From positions 1 to 64,000 of the forward strand of contig DVGT01000062.1 of assembly GCA_018712555.1 (NCBI GenBank): a stretch of 64,000 bases of DNA, read 5' to 3'. Numbering within the stretch: position 1 is the first letter of the stretch; each line of letters starts with the position of its first letter. Under the pieces are notes generated by a model. The model was not told where the DNA came from. It saw only the letters and a program-made list of their open reading frames with translations, and made no database searches. Origin of the DNA: Faecimorpha stercoravium. Lineage in GTDB: Bacteria; Bacillota; Clostridia; Lachnospirales; Bianqueaceae. Made by a program: the position numbers and the translations under genes. Shown piece after piece: positions 25,367 to 34,811 of this stretch.

Positions 25367-27156
25367 CAGAAGAATCTTTGAATGGCCTGAAGCGCAGTAT
25401 GTACTGTGGAGAGGTTCGGCCGGAACATGTGGGAAGGCACATTACCGTAATGGGATGGGTACAGAAAGTACGGAATAAGGGAAGCCTGATTTTTATCGAT
25501 GTTCGGGATCGAGCAGGAATCGTACAGGTCGTCCTATCAGAGGACAATGCGTCTCCTGCACTTTTAGAGCAGGCTTCCGCCTTGCGGACAGAGTTTGTGG
25601 TGGCCGTCAGCGGACAGGTGCAGCGCAGAGAGGGTGCTGTCAATGAGAAGCTGCCGACAGGGGAAGTGGAGATCGTGGCAGAACAGATTCATGTTCTCTC
25701 TGCGGCAAAGACAACACCGTTCCAGATTCTGGACGAGGTGGATACGCGGGAGGATCTTCGTCTGAAATATCGGTACCTCGACCTTCGTCGTCCTAAGATG
25801 CAGCATAATCTTTGGCTGCGGCATCAGGTGACGGCAGCCATTCGGAACTTCCTCAATCAGGAAGGATTCCTGGAGATCGAGACGCCCATGCTGATTAAGA
25901 GTACGCCGGAGGGAGCCAGAGATTATTTAGTGCCAAGCCGTGTGCATCCGGGGCATTTCTATGCGTTGCCGCAATCGCCGCAGATGTATAAGCAGCTGCT
26001 GATGATCTCGGGGATGGATCGGTATTATCAGTTGGCGCGGTGTTTTAGAGACGAGGATCTGCGGGCAGACCGTCAGCCGGAATTTACACAGGTGGATATG
26101 GAGTTATCCTTTGTAGAAGAGGATGACATCATGGACGTGAATGAACGAATGATCGCCAAGGTGTTTCATGATGTGGCTGGCTGGGAGATCTCATTGCCTA
26201 TGCGCCGTATGACATGGAACGAGGCGATGGACCGGTATGGTTCGGATAAGCCGGATCTGCGCTTTGGTATGGAGATTCAGGATGTCAGTGAGGTCGTATC
26301 TGGTTGTGGCTTTGGGGTCTTTGAATCGGCATTGGCTTCTGGCGGTGTTGTGCGTTGTCTGGTTGTGAAGGGACAGGCGGACATGCCCAGAAAGAAGATC
26401 GATGCCCTGGGCGAGGTAGCGAAATTATATCGTGCCAAGGGACTGGCCTGGATCGGCTTGCATGAGGATGGAACCGTGAAGTCTCCGATTGCTAAATTCA
26501 TGAGCGAAGAGAAGCTGCAGGAGATTGTGACTGCGGCCGGTGCTGAAAAGGGCGATCTGATCGTTTTCTGTGCAGATAAAAAGAAAATAGTCTGCGATGC
26601 ATTGGGAAATGTACGCCTGCATCTGGGACATCAGCTGGATCTGATTGATCCGAATCATCATGAATTTCTATGGGTGACTCAGTTCCCCATGTTTGAGTAC
26701 AGCGAAGAAGAGGGACGTTATATGGCGATGCATCATCCCTTTACGATGCCGTATGAAGAGGATCTTGCGTACCTGTTTTCGGATCCGGGGCGTGTGCGTG
26801 CCAAGGCCTATGATATGGTGCTGGATGGTGTAGAGATGGGCGGCGGAAGCATCCGTATTCATCGAAAGGATATTCAGGAAAAGGTATTTGAGGCGCTGGG
26901 ATTCACGATGGAGGAAGCTATGGAGAAGTTTGGTTTCTTCCTAGAGGCGTTTTCTTATGGAGCACCGCCGCATGGAGGATTGGCCTTCGGACTGGATCGT
27001 ATGATTATGCTTTTGTGCGGCACCGATAATATTCGGGAAGTCATCGCGTTCCCCAAGATTAAGGATGCGTCTTGCCTCATGAGCGAAGCTCCTTCTACAG
27101 TAGATGAGAAACAGCTTGAAGAATTGCACCTTATGCTGCGCGGGAAGAGCGAGTGA
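25363..27156 (+). CDS. aspS: Aspartate--tRNA ligase
   Basis: A 597-aa bacterial-type class II synthetase. It has an N-terminal OB-fold anticodon domain (GWVQKVRNKGSLIFIDVRDR), motif 2 (FRDEDLRADRQPEFTQVD), the bacterial GAD insertion (residues ~290-420) and motif 3 (GLAFGLDRMIML). ATG at 25363 overlaps the hisS stop by 4 bp, suggesting coupling; the ribosome-like GGAGG is 11 bp away, so GTG at 25345 is an alternative start. hisS-aspS is a conserved pair. Confidence 0.96.
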   Translation: MTEESLNGLKRSMYCGEVRPEHVGRHITVMGWVQKVRNKGSLIFIDVRDRAGIVQVVLSEDNASPALLEQASALRTEFVVAVSGQVQRREGAVNEKLPTGEVEIVAEQIHVLSAAKTTPFQILDEVDTREDLRLKYRYLDLRRPKMQHNLWLRHQVTAAIRNFLNQEGFLEIETPMLIKSTPEGARDYLVPSRVHPGHFYALPQSPQMYKQLLMISGMDRYYQLARCFRDEDLRADRQPEFTQVDMELSFVEEDDIMDVNERMIAKVFHDVAGWEISLPMRRMTWNEAMDRYGSDKPDLRFGMEIQDVSEVVSGCGFGVFESALASGGVVRCLVVKGQADMPRKKIDALGEVAKLYRAKGLAWIGLHEDGTVKSPIAKFMSEEKLQEIVTAAGAEKGDLIVFCADKKKIVCDALGNVRLHLGHQLDLIDPNHHEFLWVTQFPMFEYSEEEGRYMAMHHPFTMPYEEDLAYLFSDPGRVRAKAYDMVLDGVEMGGGSIRIHRKDIQEKVFEALGFTMEEAMEKFGFFLEAFSYGAPPHGGLAFGLDRMIMLLCGTDNIREVIAFPKIKDASCLMSEAPSTVDEKQLEELHLMLRGKSE

Positions 27157-27186
27157 AAACAGGCATAAGAAAATAGATATAGGCAT

Positions 27187-27226
27187 AAAAAAAATTCGAC
27201 GCAGAATCATTCATTCTGCGTCGAAT
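27187..27226 (-). terminator. Terminator of the HPr-like gene
   Basis: A perfect 14-bp stem (27194-27207 with 27213-27226; ATTCGACGCAGAAT and its complement) is followed on the minus strand by eight T residues. On the plus strand it may also help end the aspS transcript. Confidence 0.88.
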
Positions 27227-27245
27227 CATGCATTGCAAGTGGTGA

Positions 27246-27491
27246 TCAGGTATGATCCTGGTCTACCAAATAGGGGCTTAGCAGCTGCAGGCAATGATCT
27301 GCCTGTGCGTCATCGTGAATATCCAGGCGCAGCGGCTGACTCAGATCGAGGCTAAAGATTCCCATGATGGACTTAGCATCGACTACGTATCGGCCGACAA
27401 CCAGATCCAGATCCCCTTCAATATGTGTTGTAGTGCTGACAAAGTTCTTGACTTTATCGATGGAATTCAGCAAAATATAAACGGATTTCAT
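27246..27491 (-). CDS. HPr-like protein without the phospho-histidine
   Basis: An 81-aa protein whose C-terminal two thirds match the HPr fold (VDAKSIMGIFSLDLSQPLRLDI, with the typical AKSIMGI helix). The active-site segment of true HPr (GIHARPA around His15) is absent; the region reads STTTHIEGDLDLVVGRYVV. It is unlikely to pass phosphate in the sugar PTS in the usual way and may be a regulatory or structural homologue. The Ser46-type segment (KSIMG) is retained. ATG at 27491 follows AAGGAGGAC. It has its own promoter and terminator. Confidence 0.8.
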   Translation of the reverse strand: MKSVYILLNSIDKVKNFVSTTTHIEGDLDLVVGRYVVDAKSIMGIFSLDLSQPLRLDIHDDAQADHCLQLLSPYLVDQDHT

Positions 27492-27543
27492 GCAAAGTCC
27501 TCCTTATGGATAGTCATGCCCATTTCACAATGGGCCTTCATTA

Positions 27544-27572
27544 ATCTTAGAATTTTTTTGGCAGATTGTCAA
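27544..27572 (-). promoter_or_regulatory. Promoter of the HPr-like gene
   Basis: On the minus strand TTGACA (27567-27572) and TAAGAT (27544-27549) are 17 bp apart, 52 bp upstream of the start codon. Confidence 0.75.
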
Positions 27573-27593
27573 CAACTATTTTTGGAAAAAAGA

Positions 27594-27622
27594 TTGTAAA
27601 ATCAAAAAAAATCCGATATAAT
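27594..27622 (+). promoter_or_regulatory. Promoter of the mtaB operon
   Basis: TTGTAA (27594-27599) and TATAAT (27617-27622) with a 17-bp spacer, 22 bp before the mtaB start. Confidence 0.72.
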
Positions 27623-27644
27623 ATGATAATAGGAGAAGAATCGT

Positions 27645-28952
27645 ATGAGAGTGGCTCTGTATACGTTAGGCTGTAAAGTGAACAGCTATGAGACGGACAA
27701 GATCCGGGAAACTTTTCAATCAGAGGGGGTAGTCATTGTTCCTTTTACAGAATTGGCGGATGTCTATATAGTCAATACCTGTACGGTAACACAAATGGCA
27801 GCTAAGAAATCTCGTCAGATTCTTCACCGGGCCAGAAGGCTGAACCCTGAAGCGCTCATCGTGGCGACGGGCTGTTTTGTGCAGGCGGGAGGAGAGGGGA
27901 TGCCGGAAGGCGCTGTGGATCTCTATGTGAGCAATGCAGACAAGTCCCAATTGGTTCAGAGGGTGTATGACGCTATGCGGGATCGGACGATGCTGAGCGA
28001 TTCCATACAGGCGGCAGAAGAGGGGACAAGGGGACATACTCGAGCATTTCTGAAGATTCAGGATGGATGCCGCCAGTATTGTTCATACTGTATCATCCCT
28101 TATGTGAGAGGACCGCTCCAGAGCCGAGAGCCGGAAGACGTTCTGGCAGAAGTCAGGCATCTGGTGTCTCAAGGATATAAGGAACTGGTCTTAACGGGAA
28201 TTCATCTGAGCTCCTATGGACGGCAGGGTACTCTTGCGGATCCGAATGTACAGATCACGTTAGGCCAGCTGATACAGCGCCTGAATGAAGTAGAAGGGCT
28301 TGCGCGGATTCGGCTGGGCTCCCTGGAGCCAGGGCTGATTACGGAGGCATATCTGGAGGAGATCGCGCAATCCAGTAAGCTGTGCCCCCATTATCATCTG
28401 TCACTGCAAAGCGGTTGTGCGAGGACATTGCGTGCAATGAACCGGCGGTATACACCGGATGAATACGCACAGGCTGTAGAACGTCTGCGGCGTTTCCGAC
28501 CGGAGACGGCGATTACAACAGATCTGATTGTAGGCTTTCCCGGAGAGACAGAAGAAGATTTTGAAGAATCGTTAGCCTTTTTACGACAGATTGGTTTTTC
28601 ACAGGTGCATGTGTTCAAGTATTCTAAGCGGGATGGAACGGTGGCCGCAAGGCGGAAGGATCAAGTCCCGGAAGACGTGAAGCATGCGCGCAGTGAGAAG
28701 GCCATCCGGGTGGCGGAAGATTTATCTTGGCAGTTTGCTTCTCGTTTTATCGGATCGGTTCGGGAAGTTTTGCTGGAGGAACCCTGGGAACGGGGATGGG
28801 AAGGATATACAGATCATTACATTCGCACCCTGGTGGAAGAGGAGAAAACATCGGGGCGGCGGATACTTTCGGAAAACCAGATTGTACCTGTACAATTTCA
28901 GAGCTGCATACGACAGGGCGGCGAGATATACTTGAAAGGAGTGATTACGTAA
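27645..28952 (+). CDS. mtaB: tRNA t6A37 methylthiotransferase MtaB
   Basis: A 435-aa radical SAM methylthiotransferase that converts t6A37 to ms2t6A37 in ANN-decoding tRNAs. The N-terminal MTTase domain has three cluster cysteines (TLGCKVNSYE, NTCTVT, GCFVQ); the radical SAM motif is CRQYCSYC; a TRAM domain closes the protein. GCKVNSYET and the CFVQ motif separate MtaB from MiaB. ATG at 27645 follows AGGAGAAG. The stop codon shares one base with the ireB start. Confidence 0.94.
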   Translation: MRVALYTLGCKVNSYETDKIRETFQSEGVVIVPFTELADVYIVNTCTVTQMAAKKSRQILHRARRLNPEALIVATGCFVQAGGEGMPEGAVDLYVSNADKSQLVQRVYDAMRDRTMLSDSIQAAEEGTRGHTRAFLKIQDGCRQYCSYCIIPYVRGPLQSREPEDVLAEVRHLVSQGYKELVLTGIHLSSYGRQGTLADPNVQITLGQLIQRLNEVEGLARIRLGSLEPGLITEAYLEEIAQSSKLCPHYHLSLQSGCARTLRAMNRRYTPDEYAQAVERLRRFRPETAITTDLIVGFPGETEEDFEESLAFLRQIGFSQVHVFKYSKRDGTVAARRKDQVPEDVKHARSEKAIRVAEDLSWQFASRFIGSVREVLLEEPWERGWEGYTDHYIRTLVEEEKTSGRRILSENQIVPVQFQSCIRQGGEIYLKGVIT

Positions 28953-29230
28953 TGGATCGAAATACAAAGTATTTTAACGTAGTTTCCGACGATAGCAATC
29001 CGGTGCGCAGTGCGCTTGTGGATGTATACCGGGCATTGCAGAAAAAAGGCTATAATCCTGTGAATCAAATCGTTGGTTATATTATGTCCGATGATCCTAC
29101 GTATATCACCAGCTATCAGAATGCCAGAAGCCGTATCGCACGCTTGACAAGAGATGAGATCTTGGAAGAATTGGTGAAGACCTTTATAGAGGCAAATCAC
29201 TTAGACGATCAGGAGGAATCCAGATCTTGA
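28952..29230 (+). CDS. ireB: IreB family regulatory phosphoprotein
   Basis: A 92-aa UPF0297/IreB protein. In enterococci IreB is phosphorylated on N-terminal threonines by the PASTA kinase IreK and limits cephalosporin resistance. The N-terminus MDRNTKYFNV and the core GYNPVNQIVGYIMSDDPTYI are characteristic. It begins in the mtaB stop codon and overlaps ruvX by 4 bp, in the conserved ireB-ruvX-DUF1292 order. Confidence 0.94.
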   Translation: MDRNTKYFNVVSDDSNPVRSALVDVYRALQKKGYNPVNQIVGYIMSDDPTYITSYQNARSRIARLTRDEILEELVKTFIEANHLDDQEESRS

Positions 29231-29679
29231 GAATTATGGGACTTGATTTTGGAGCCAAGACGACGGGAATCGCGATGAGCGATCCCGGTTGCATGCTGGC
29301 ATCGCCGGTGGAGACGGTGTTTCGGGAGGAAGAAGAAAACCTGAAGCAAACAGTGCGCCGGATTCGGCAGTTGGCAGAAGAAAACGATGTACACACGATT
29401 GTATTAGGACTGCCGAAGAATATGAATAATACATTGGGAGAGCGAGCGGAAAAGACGCTGGCTTTTAAGCGCCGTCTGGAGAGGGATTTGTATCAGGTGG
29501 AAGTCCTGTTGTGGGATGAACGTCTGAGTACCCGGATGGCGGAGAAACCTCTGCTGGAAAGAGGATTGGACAGGCATAAGCGCAAACAGGTCGTGGATCA
29601 GATTGCGGCAGTCTATATTTTGCAGGGGTACCTGGACGCAAGAAAGACCCAGGGTGAGAATGAGGAATCGATCCGTTGA
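29227..29679 (+). CDS. ruvX: Putative pre-16S rRNA nuclease YqgF/RuvX
   Basis: A 150-aa RNase H-fold protein of the YqgF family, proposed to process the 5' end of 16S rRNA or resolve Holliday junctions. Catalytic acidic residues are in LGLDFGAKTTGIA-type N-terminus (MGLDFGAKT), WDERLST and the late DQIAAVYILQGYL. The likely start is TTG at 29227, overlapping the ireB stop as TTGA and 10 bp from GGAGG; the next ATG at 29236 has no site. Confidence 0.92.
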   Translation: MRIMGLDFGAKTTGIAMSDPGCMLASPVETVFREEEENLKQTVRRIRQLAEENDVHTIVLGLPKNMNNTLGERAEKTLAFKRRLERDLYQVEVLLWDERLSTRMAEKPLLERGLDRHKRKQVVDQIAAVYILQGYLDARKTQGENEESIR

Positions 29680-29722
29680 AGGCGGTTAGATCATAAATTA
29701 AATCAAAAAGGAGGTTGAGGGT

Positions 29723-30079
29723 ATGGAGGAAATCAGAGTGGTTACACTCTATGATGAGGAAACTGATACCCAGAAGGACTTTGAACTGGCGGGGTGCTGT
29801 GAGCTGGATGGCAAGACGTACTGGATGCTGGCCGAATTGCCGGAAGAGAAAACAGAATCCGGTATGCAGGACGATGATGACGACGAGGACGTGGAAGAAA
29901 GCAAAGCGTATCTGTTTCGCCTTTGTGATCGGTCAGAGGCTGAGTTTACTGTCATTGAGGGAGATCGGGAGCAGTATGTCACTATTGAAAAAATAAGTGA
30001 TGAGGAATATGACCGGGTCGTTCAGATTTTTATTCAGTCCGATGAGTTTGACCTGGAAATTGAGGAAGAAGAGGTGTAA
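29723..30079 (+). CDS. DUF1292 acidic protein (YrzB-like)
   Basis: A 118-aa very acidic protein of the DUF1292 family. The first part has the domain pattern (VTLYDEETDTQKDFELAG, then YWMLAEL), interrupted by an aspartate/glutamate run near residues 50-57, with more acidic residues at the C-terminus. Function is unknown; the family follows ruvX in many Firmicutes. ATG at 29723 follows AAAGGAGG. It ends 2 bp before rnj. Confidence 0.88.
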   Translation: MEEIRVVTLYDEETDTQKDFELAGCCELDGKTYWMLAELPEEKTESGMQDDDDDEDVEESKAYLFRLCDRSEAEFTVIEGDREQYVTIEKISDEEYDRVVQIFIQSDEFDLEIEEEEV

Positions 30080-30081
30080 CT

Positions 30082-31752
30082 TTGGCGGAGCGTGGAAGAA
30101 AGAGAAAAAAAGTAAAGATCATACCTATTGGCGGACTAGACCGGATTGGTCAGAATATGACACTGATTGAGTGTGACGATCAGATTTTGGTGGTAGACTG
30201 CGGTGTTGCGTTCCCGGGAAGCGATATGTTAGGAATTGATCTGATCATTCCGAACTTCGATTATCTGCGAGAGAATAGAGAAAAGCTTGTGGGCGTAGTA
30301 TTAACGCACGGCCATGAGGATCATATCGGCGCACTGCCGTATTTTCTGCGGGAATTCCAGGTCCCGGTGTATGGAACTTCCTTGACACTGGCCCTGGTAG
30401 AAAACAAGATGCAGGAGACCAACGTAAAGAAGTACAGTCTGACGGTGGTGAAGCCTGGAGACGTGGTGACGCTGGGCTGCTTTAAGACAGAGTTTATCAG
30501 GACCAATCATAGTATCGGAGATGCGACAGCCTTGGCGATCAGTACACCAGTGGGCGTGATCGTGCATACAGGAGACTTCAAAGTAGACTATACTCCGATT
30601 CATGGCAGCATGATTGATCTGCCTCGGTTCGCGGAGCTGGGAAAGAAAGAAGTACTGGCATTGATGAGTGACAGTACGAATGCCGAGCGGCCAGGATATA
30701 CCATGTCGGAGAGAACGGTCGGAAAGACGCTGTTAGACATCTTCGACCGTTCGGAGGAAAGCCGAATCATCGTGGCGACATTTGCATCTAATGTGGATCG
30801 CGTGCAGCAGATTTTCAATGCGGCCAGAGACCATGGCCGTAAGGTTGTGGTGATGGGCCGCAGCATGATCAATGTGGTCAATACAGCGATGGAGACAGGG
30901 TATCTGGAGGTTCCAGAAGGGATTCTGATTGAGATCGGAGATGTCAATGATTATCCGGATGAGGAGATTGTCATCATAACGACCGGAAGTCAGGGGGAAC
31001 CTTTATCGGCCCTGGCGAGAATGGCATCCGGTGAACATCGGAATGTCACGATCAAGGCCGGCGATAAGGTTATCTTCAGTTCTAAGCCGGTTCCGGGTAA
31101 TGAGAAGACGGTTACACGCGTCATCAATGAATTGATGAAGAAGGGCGCAGAGGTCGTCTATGAGAACGCGCATGTATCCGGCCATGCTTCGCAGGAAGAA
31201 CTGAAGCTGGTATACAGTCTCCTGAAGCCCAAGTATTTTATCCCGGTGCATGGAGAATATAAGCATCTGCTGGCCCATAAGAACCTGATTCAGGAGATGG
31301 GACATCCGGAAGAAGATATTTTCCTGATGAGTGTGGGTGACGTGCTGGAGCTGGATAAGGTACAAGGCGAGGTCACAGATCATATGGAGATCGAAGATGT
31401 TCTTGTGGATGGACTGGGCGTAGGCGATGTAGGCAATATTGTATTGCGTGACCGAAAGCTTCTGGCGGAGAATGGTCTTTTGATCATCGTTTTGACCTTG
31501 AAGAGAGGAACCGGTCTGATCGAAGCGGGACCGGATATCGTCTCCCGAGGCTTTGTGTATGTGAGAGAATCCGAGTCATTGATGGAGGGCTGCCGTAAGG
31601 TTGTCATGGAAGTATTTGATATGTGTAAGCAGCGCAGCATTAATGACTGGGGTAGTATTAAAACAGAAATCAGAGATGCTCTCAGAGAGTATCTGTGGAG
31701 AGAAACCAAAAGAAGTCCTATGATTTTGCCGATTATCACTGAGGTTCGGTAA
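30082..31752 (+). CDS. rnj: Ribonuclease J
   Basis: A 556-aa metallo-beta-lactamase/beta-CASP RNase with 5'-3' exo- and endonuclease activity, central to mRNA decay and rRNA maturation. The zinc motif THGHEDHIGALPYF is near residue 74, followed by VHTGDFKVD, SDSTNAERPGYT, the beta-CASP GRSMINV and TGSQGEPLSALARM, and VHGEYKH with the final histidine. The start is TTG at 30082, after GAGGTG. It lies immediately downstream of DUF1292. Confidence 0.95.
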   Translation: MAERGRKRKKVKIIPIGGLDRIGQNMTLIECDDQILVVDCGVAFPGSDMLGIDLIIPNFDYLRENREKLVGVVLTHGHEDHIGALPYFLREFQVPVYGTSLTLALVENKMQETNVKKYSLTVVKPGDVVTLGCFKTEFIRTNHSIGDATALAISTPVGVIVHTGDFKVDYTPIHGSMIDLPRFAELGKKEVLALMSDSTNAERPGYTMSERTVGKTLLDIFDRSEESRIIVATFASNVDRVQQIFNAARDHGRKVVVMGRSMINVVNTAMETGYLEVPEGILIEIGDVNDYPDEEIVIITTGSQGEPLSALARMASGEHRNVTIKAGDKVIFSSKPVPGNEKTVTRVINELMKKGAEVVYENAHVSGHASQEELKLVYSLLKPKYFIPVHGEYKHLLAHKNLIQEMGHPEEDIFLMSVGDVLELDKVQGEVTDHMEIEDVLVDGLGVGDVGNIVLRDRKLLAENGLLIIVLTLKRGTGLIEAGPDIVSRGFVYVRESESLMEGCRKVVMEVFDMCKQRSINDWGSIKTEIRDALREYLWRETKRSPMILPIITEVR

Positions 31753-31777
31753 ACACGTTTGAGAAGGATGGGAAATC

Positions 31778-32881
31778 ATGATAGAAAGGTTTAACCGATT
31801 CTTGGCCTGGTTGGCGAGGAATATCAAGAAGACGATTGGCTTTTTAGGTCTGATTGCATTGATGGCACTGGTGTTTACGACGGCGTTCAGCCAGGGGTAC
31901 CATTTTATGAGAGAGGACTCCTATGCGGCGCAGGATGATAATGCCGGAACGGTAGCAGTAGAGATTCCGCAGGATGCTACGACGAATGAGATCACAGATC
32001 TTCTGCAGCAAAGAGGGCTGATAGAAGATACGTGGGAATTTCTGATTAAGGCGCGGCTGATGGGTGCGACGGATGATTTTAAGTCCGGTATTTATTATAT
32101 CCTGGAAGGATCCAGTGTGGAAACCATTATTGAAATCCTGCGTGCAGGAGATCAGTCGGATGTAGTACCAATTCATATTGCGGCAGGCGCGACGATTGAT
32201 GAGATTGCGACGCTGTTGGAAGAGAGCGGTATCTGCTCCGCAACAGATTTTCAGCGGGCAGCGAATCTGACGACGTATGATATCAGTCTGATTAAGAATA
32301 TCGAAGTGCCGGAAGGCCGTCGTTATATCTTGGAAGGATATGTGCTGCCGGGAACGTATCAGATTATACGGGATTCCAGTGCGACAAATGTCATGGAGGT
32401 GTTCTTGGAACGCTTTGTATCAGAGTATACAGCCTCTCTGAGTCAGATGGCGGATCAAAGCGGTTATACACTGGATCAGATTCTGACATTGGCGTCGATT
32501 GTCCAATCGGAATGTGCGGTGTCATCGGATTACAGTACCTTTGCTTCTATGCTGCTCAATCGCATTCGGAGCGGAAAAGAATCTCTCTCCTATTGGTCCA
32601 TGCCTTCCACAGTGCTGTATGCGCAGCATCGTATGGAAGAGGAGCTGACGTCGGTTTCAGAAGCAGACCAGCAATACGATTCGCCGTATAACACCTATCT
32701 CTATCAGGGATTCCCGCCGGGACCGATCTGTAATCCGTCCATTGACGCGATCAGAGCGGTGCTGTATCCAGAGGATACAGAGTATTTGTATTATGAGATC
32801 GATTTGAATGCTCCGAATGGACCGCGGCATTTCTCGGTCACGGAAGAGGAACACAACGCATATTTGGAGTCGCAGAGGTAA
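31778..32881 (+). CDS. mltG: Endolytic transglycosylase MltG
   Basis: A 367-aa membrane-anchored lytic transglycosylase that cleaves nascent glycan strands and sets their length. One N-terminal TM segment (FLGLIALMALVFTTAFSQG) is followed by two LysM-like subdomains and the YceG catalytic domain with the glutamate in LASIVQSECA and the conserved SPYNTYLYQGFPPGPICNP. ATG at 31778 follows GAGAAGGATGGG. Gene order rnj-mltG-trmR-trhP is typical for Clostridia. Confidence 0.94.
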   Translation: MIERFNRFLAWLARNIKKTIGFLGLIALMALVFTTAFSQGYHFMREDSYAAQDDNAGTVAVEIPQDATTNEITDLLQQRGLIEDTWEFLIKARLMGATDDFKSGIYYILEGSSVETIIEILRAGDQSDVVPIHIAAGATIDEIATLLEESGICSATDFQRAANLTTYDISLIKNIEVPEGRRYILEGYVLPGTYQIIRDSSATNVMEVFLERFVSEYTASLSQMADQSGYTLDQILTLASIVQSECAVSSDYSTFASMLLNRIRSGKESLSYWSMPSTVLYAQHRMEEELTSVSEADQQYDSPYNTYLYQGFPPGPICNPSIDAIRAVLYPEDTEYLYYEIDLNAPNGPRHFSVTEEEHNAYLESQR

Positions 32882-32885
32882 TCGC

Positions 32886-33569
32886 ATGATCGATTCAAAA
32901 GATCTCCCCAGGTATGTGGGAGAGGAGTATATTTTGCAGTTTATTCGCTGGATGACTCCCTATCGAGAGGACGTTTCCACCCCGGTATTGGAACATTGCC
33001 GGGGGGATAACGTCCCCATTCTTTCTGAGGAGACAAAATCCTTGCTGGCCGTCTTATTGCAGATGAAGATGCCGACGCGGATTCTGGAGATTGGGACGGC
33101 TTATGGTTTTTCAGCGATTTTCATGAGTCAGTTTTTAATGGAGGGCGGTCTTATTCATACGATTGAGAGAAATCCCGTGATGATTGAACAGGCCCGAAGA
33201 CATATAGAGGCGGCAGGGCTGGCTGGAACGATCACATTGTATGAGGGACATGCACAGGAGATTCTAAAATCTCTGACAGGACCATATGATATGGTGCTGA
33301 TGGATGCTTCGATGGGGCAGTATGGGATCTTTTGGGAAGAAATTCAGACATTCTTGTCTCCAGGAGCCTGGGTAATGGCCGATAATGTGCTGCATGGCGG
33401 AATGGTTGCCAAGCCGCGTCTGGAGGTGCCGAGAAGACAGCGTACGATTCATAGTCGGCTGAGAAGTTTTCTGGAGACGGTGCTGCAGGATGAGAGATAT
33501 CAGACCAGCCTGCTGCCCATTGGAGATGGGGTTTTGCTGGCAGTGCGTAAAGGAGAGACGAAGAAATGA
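32886..33569 (+). CDS. trmR: tRNA 5-hydroxyuridine methyltransferase TrmR
   Basis: A 227-aa class I O-methyltransferase of the YrrM/TrmR group that turns 5-hydroxyuridine-34 into 5-methoxyuridine. The SAM site is ILEIGTAYGFSAIFM, with metal/substrate residues in MDASMGQYG and the ADNVLHGGMV motif near 165. ATG at 32886 follows AGAGGTAATCGC; the longer upstream frame overlaps mltG. It overlaps trhP by 4 bp, matching the joint pathway: TrhP hydroxylates and TrmR methylates. Confidence 0.9.
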   Translation: MIDSKDLPRYVGEEYILQFIRWMTPYREDVSTPVLEHCRGDNVPILSEETKSLLAVLLQMKMPTRILEIGTAYGFSAIFMSQFLMEGGLIHTIERNPVMIEQARRHIEAAGLAGTITLYEGHAQEILKSLTGPYDMVLMDASMGQYGIFWEEIQTFLSPGAWVMADNVLHGGMVAKPRLEVPRRQRTIHSRLRSFLETVLQDERYQTSLLPIGDGVLLAVRKGETKK

Positions 33570-34789
33570 GAAAACCGGAATTGCTGGCTCCTGCAGGAGG
33601 ACCTGAGGCGCTCAGAACGGCCGTTTTATATGGAGCGGATGCGGTCTATCTGGGAGGAAGCCGTTATGGACTTCGTGCGAAGGCGCGCAATTTTGATAGA
33701 GAACAGATGAGAGAGAATATTGCCTATGCCCATAAACACGGTGTCAGAGTGCATGTGGCAGTGAATATTCTGGCTCATAATGAACATTTGGAAGGATTAG
33801 AAGCGTATCTGAAAGAACTGGAAGAAGATGGAGCCGATGCATTGATTGTGGCCGACGCAGGCATCTTTCAGATTGCTAGGGAGACAGTGCCGCAGATGGA
33901 ACTTCATCTCAGTACGCAGGCCTCTGCTACTAATTATCGCACATTTCAGTTTTGGCATGAGCAGGGGGCCAAGCGGATTGTGGCAGCCCGGGAATTATCG
34001 CTTGCTGAACTCAGGCAGATCCGGGAACGATGCGATGAAAAACTGGAGCTGGAAGTATTTGTGCATGGTGCCATGTGTATCTCGATTTCCGGACGGTGCC
34101 TGCTCAGCAACTATATGGCCGCACGGGACGCCAATCTGGGCGCCTGTGTACATCCCTGCCGATGGAAATACCGCCTAGTGGAAGAGACACGTCCGGGAGA
34201 GTATTATCCGATAGGAGAAGAGGATGAGGGAACGTATATCATGAACTCCAAGGATTTGTGCATGATCGAATACATTCCGGAACTCATTCAGGCGGGAATT
34301 ACCAGTTTTAAGATAGAAGGACGAATGAAAACACCGCTGTATGTGGCGATGGTGACAAAGGCGTATCGAGAAGCAATCGATGATTATATGGAGAATCCGG
34401 CTCTTTTTGAGAAAAAGAAGCCATATTATCTGCACCTCTTATCGCAGGTCAGTCATCGAGGATACAACACAGGGTTTTTCTTTGGACATCCCGATGAAAA
34501 TAGTCAGGTGTATCCCTCCTCTGAATACATCAAGAAGGTCAATTTTGTCGCGAAGGTATTGAAGCGGCAGGGAGAGGAACTCTGGATAGAACAGCGCAAT
34601 AAGTTTTCTGTGGGAGACACATTATACTTTCTGACGCCCGTCGGAGCTCCCCTAGCTTATCAGGTGCAAGGGATTCGGACGGAAGAGGGGATATTGCGGG
34701 AAAGCGCGAATCATGCGCAGGAGATTCTGCGTATTGCGGCGCCGGAACGAGAGATTCCAGAAGGTTGTATTCTCATGAAGCCCCTATAA
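33566..34789 (+). CDS. trhP: tRNA uridine-34 hydroxylase TrhP (U32 family)
   Basis: A 407-aa protein of the peptidase-U32-like family, now known to hydroxylate uridine-34 of tRNA using prephenate. The N-terminal PELLAPAGGPEALRTAVLYG and the cysteine-rich signature GRCLLSNYM...GACVHPCRWKY, which binds an iron-sulfur cluster, are present, followed by FKIEGRMK. A C-terminal beta-barrel domain is included. Only one U32 gene is here, whereas Bacillus has two. The ATG overlaps the trmR stop (ATGA). Confidence 0.9.
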   Translation: MRKPELLAPAGGPEALRTAVLYGADAVYLGGSRYGLRAKARNFDREQMRENIAYAHKHGVRVHVAVNILAHNEHLEGLEAYLKELEEDGADALIVADAGIFQIARETVPQMELHLSTQASATNYRTFQFWHEQGAKRIVAARELSLAELRQIRERCDEKLELEVFVHGAMCISISGRCLLSNYMAARDANLGACVHPCRWKYRLVEETRPGEYYPIGEEDEGTYIMNSKDLCMIEYIPELIQAGITSFKIEGRMKTPLYVAMVTKAYREAIDDYMENPALFEKKKPYYLHLLSQVSHRGYNTGFFFGHPDENSQVYPSSEYIKKVNFVAKVLKRQGEELWIEQRNKFSVGDTLYFLTPVGAPLAYQVQGIRTEEGILRESANHAQEILRIAAPEREIPEGCILMKPL

Positions 34790-34811
34790 GGACTTGCTGA
34801 AAAACAGAAGG

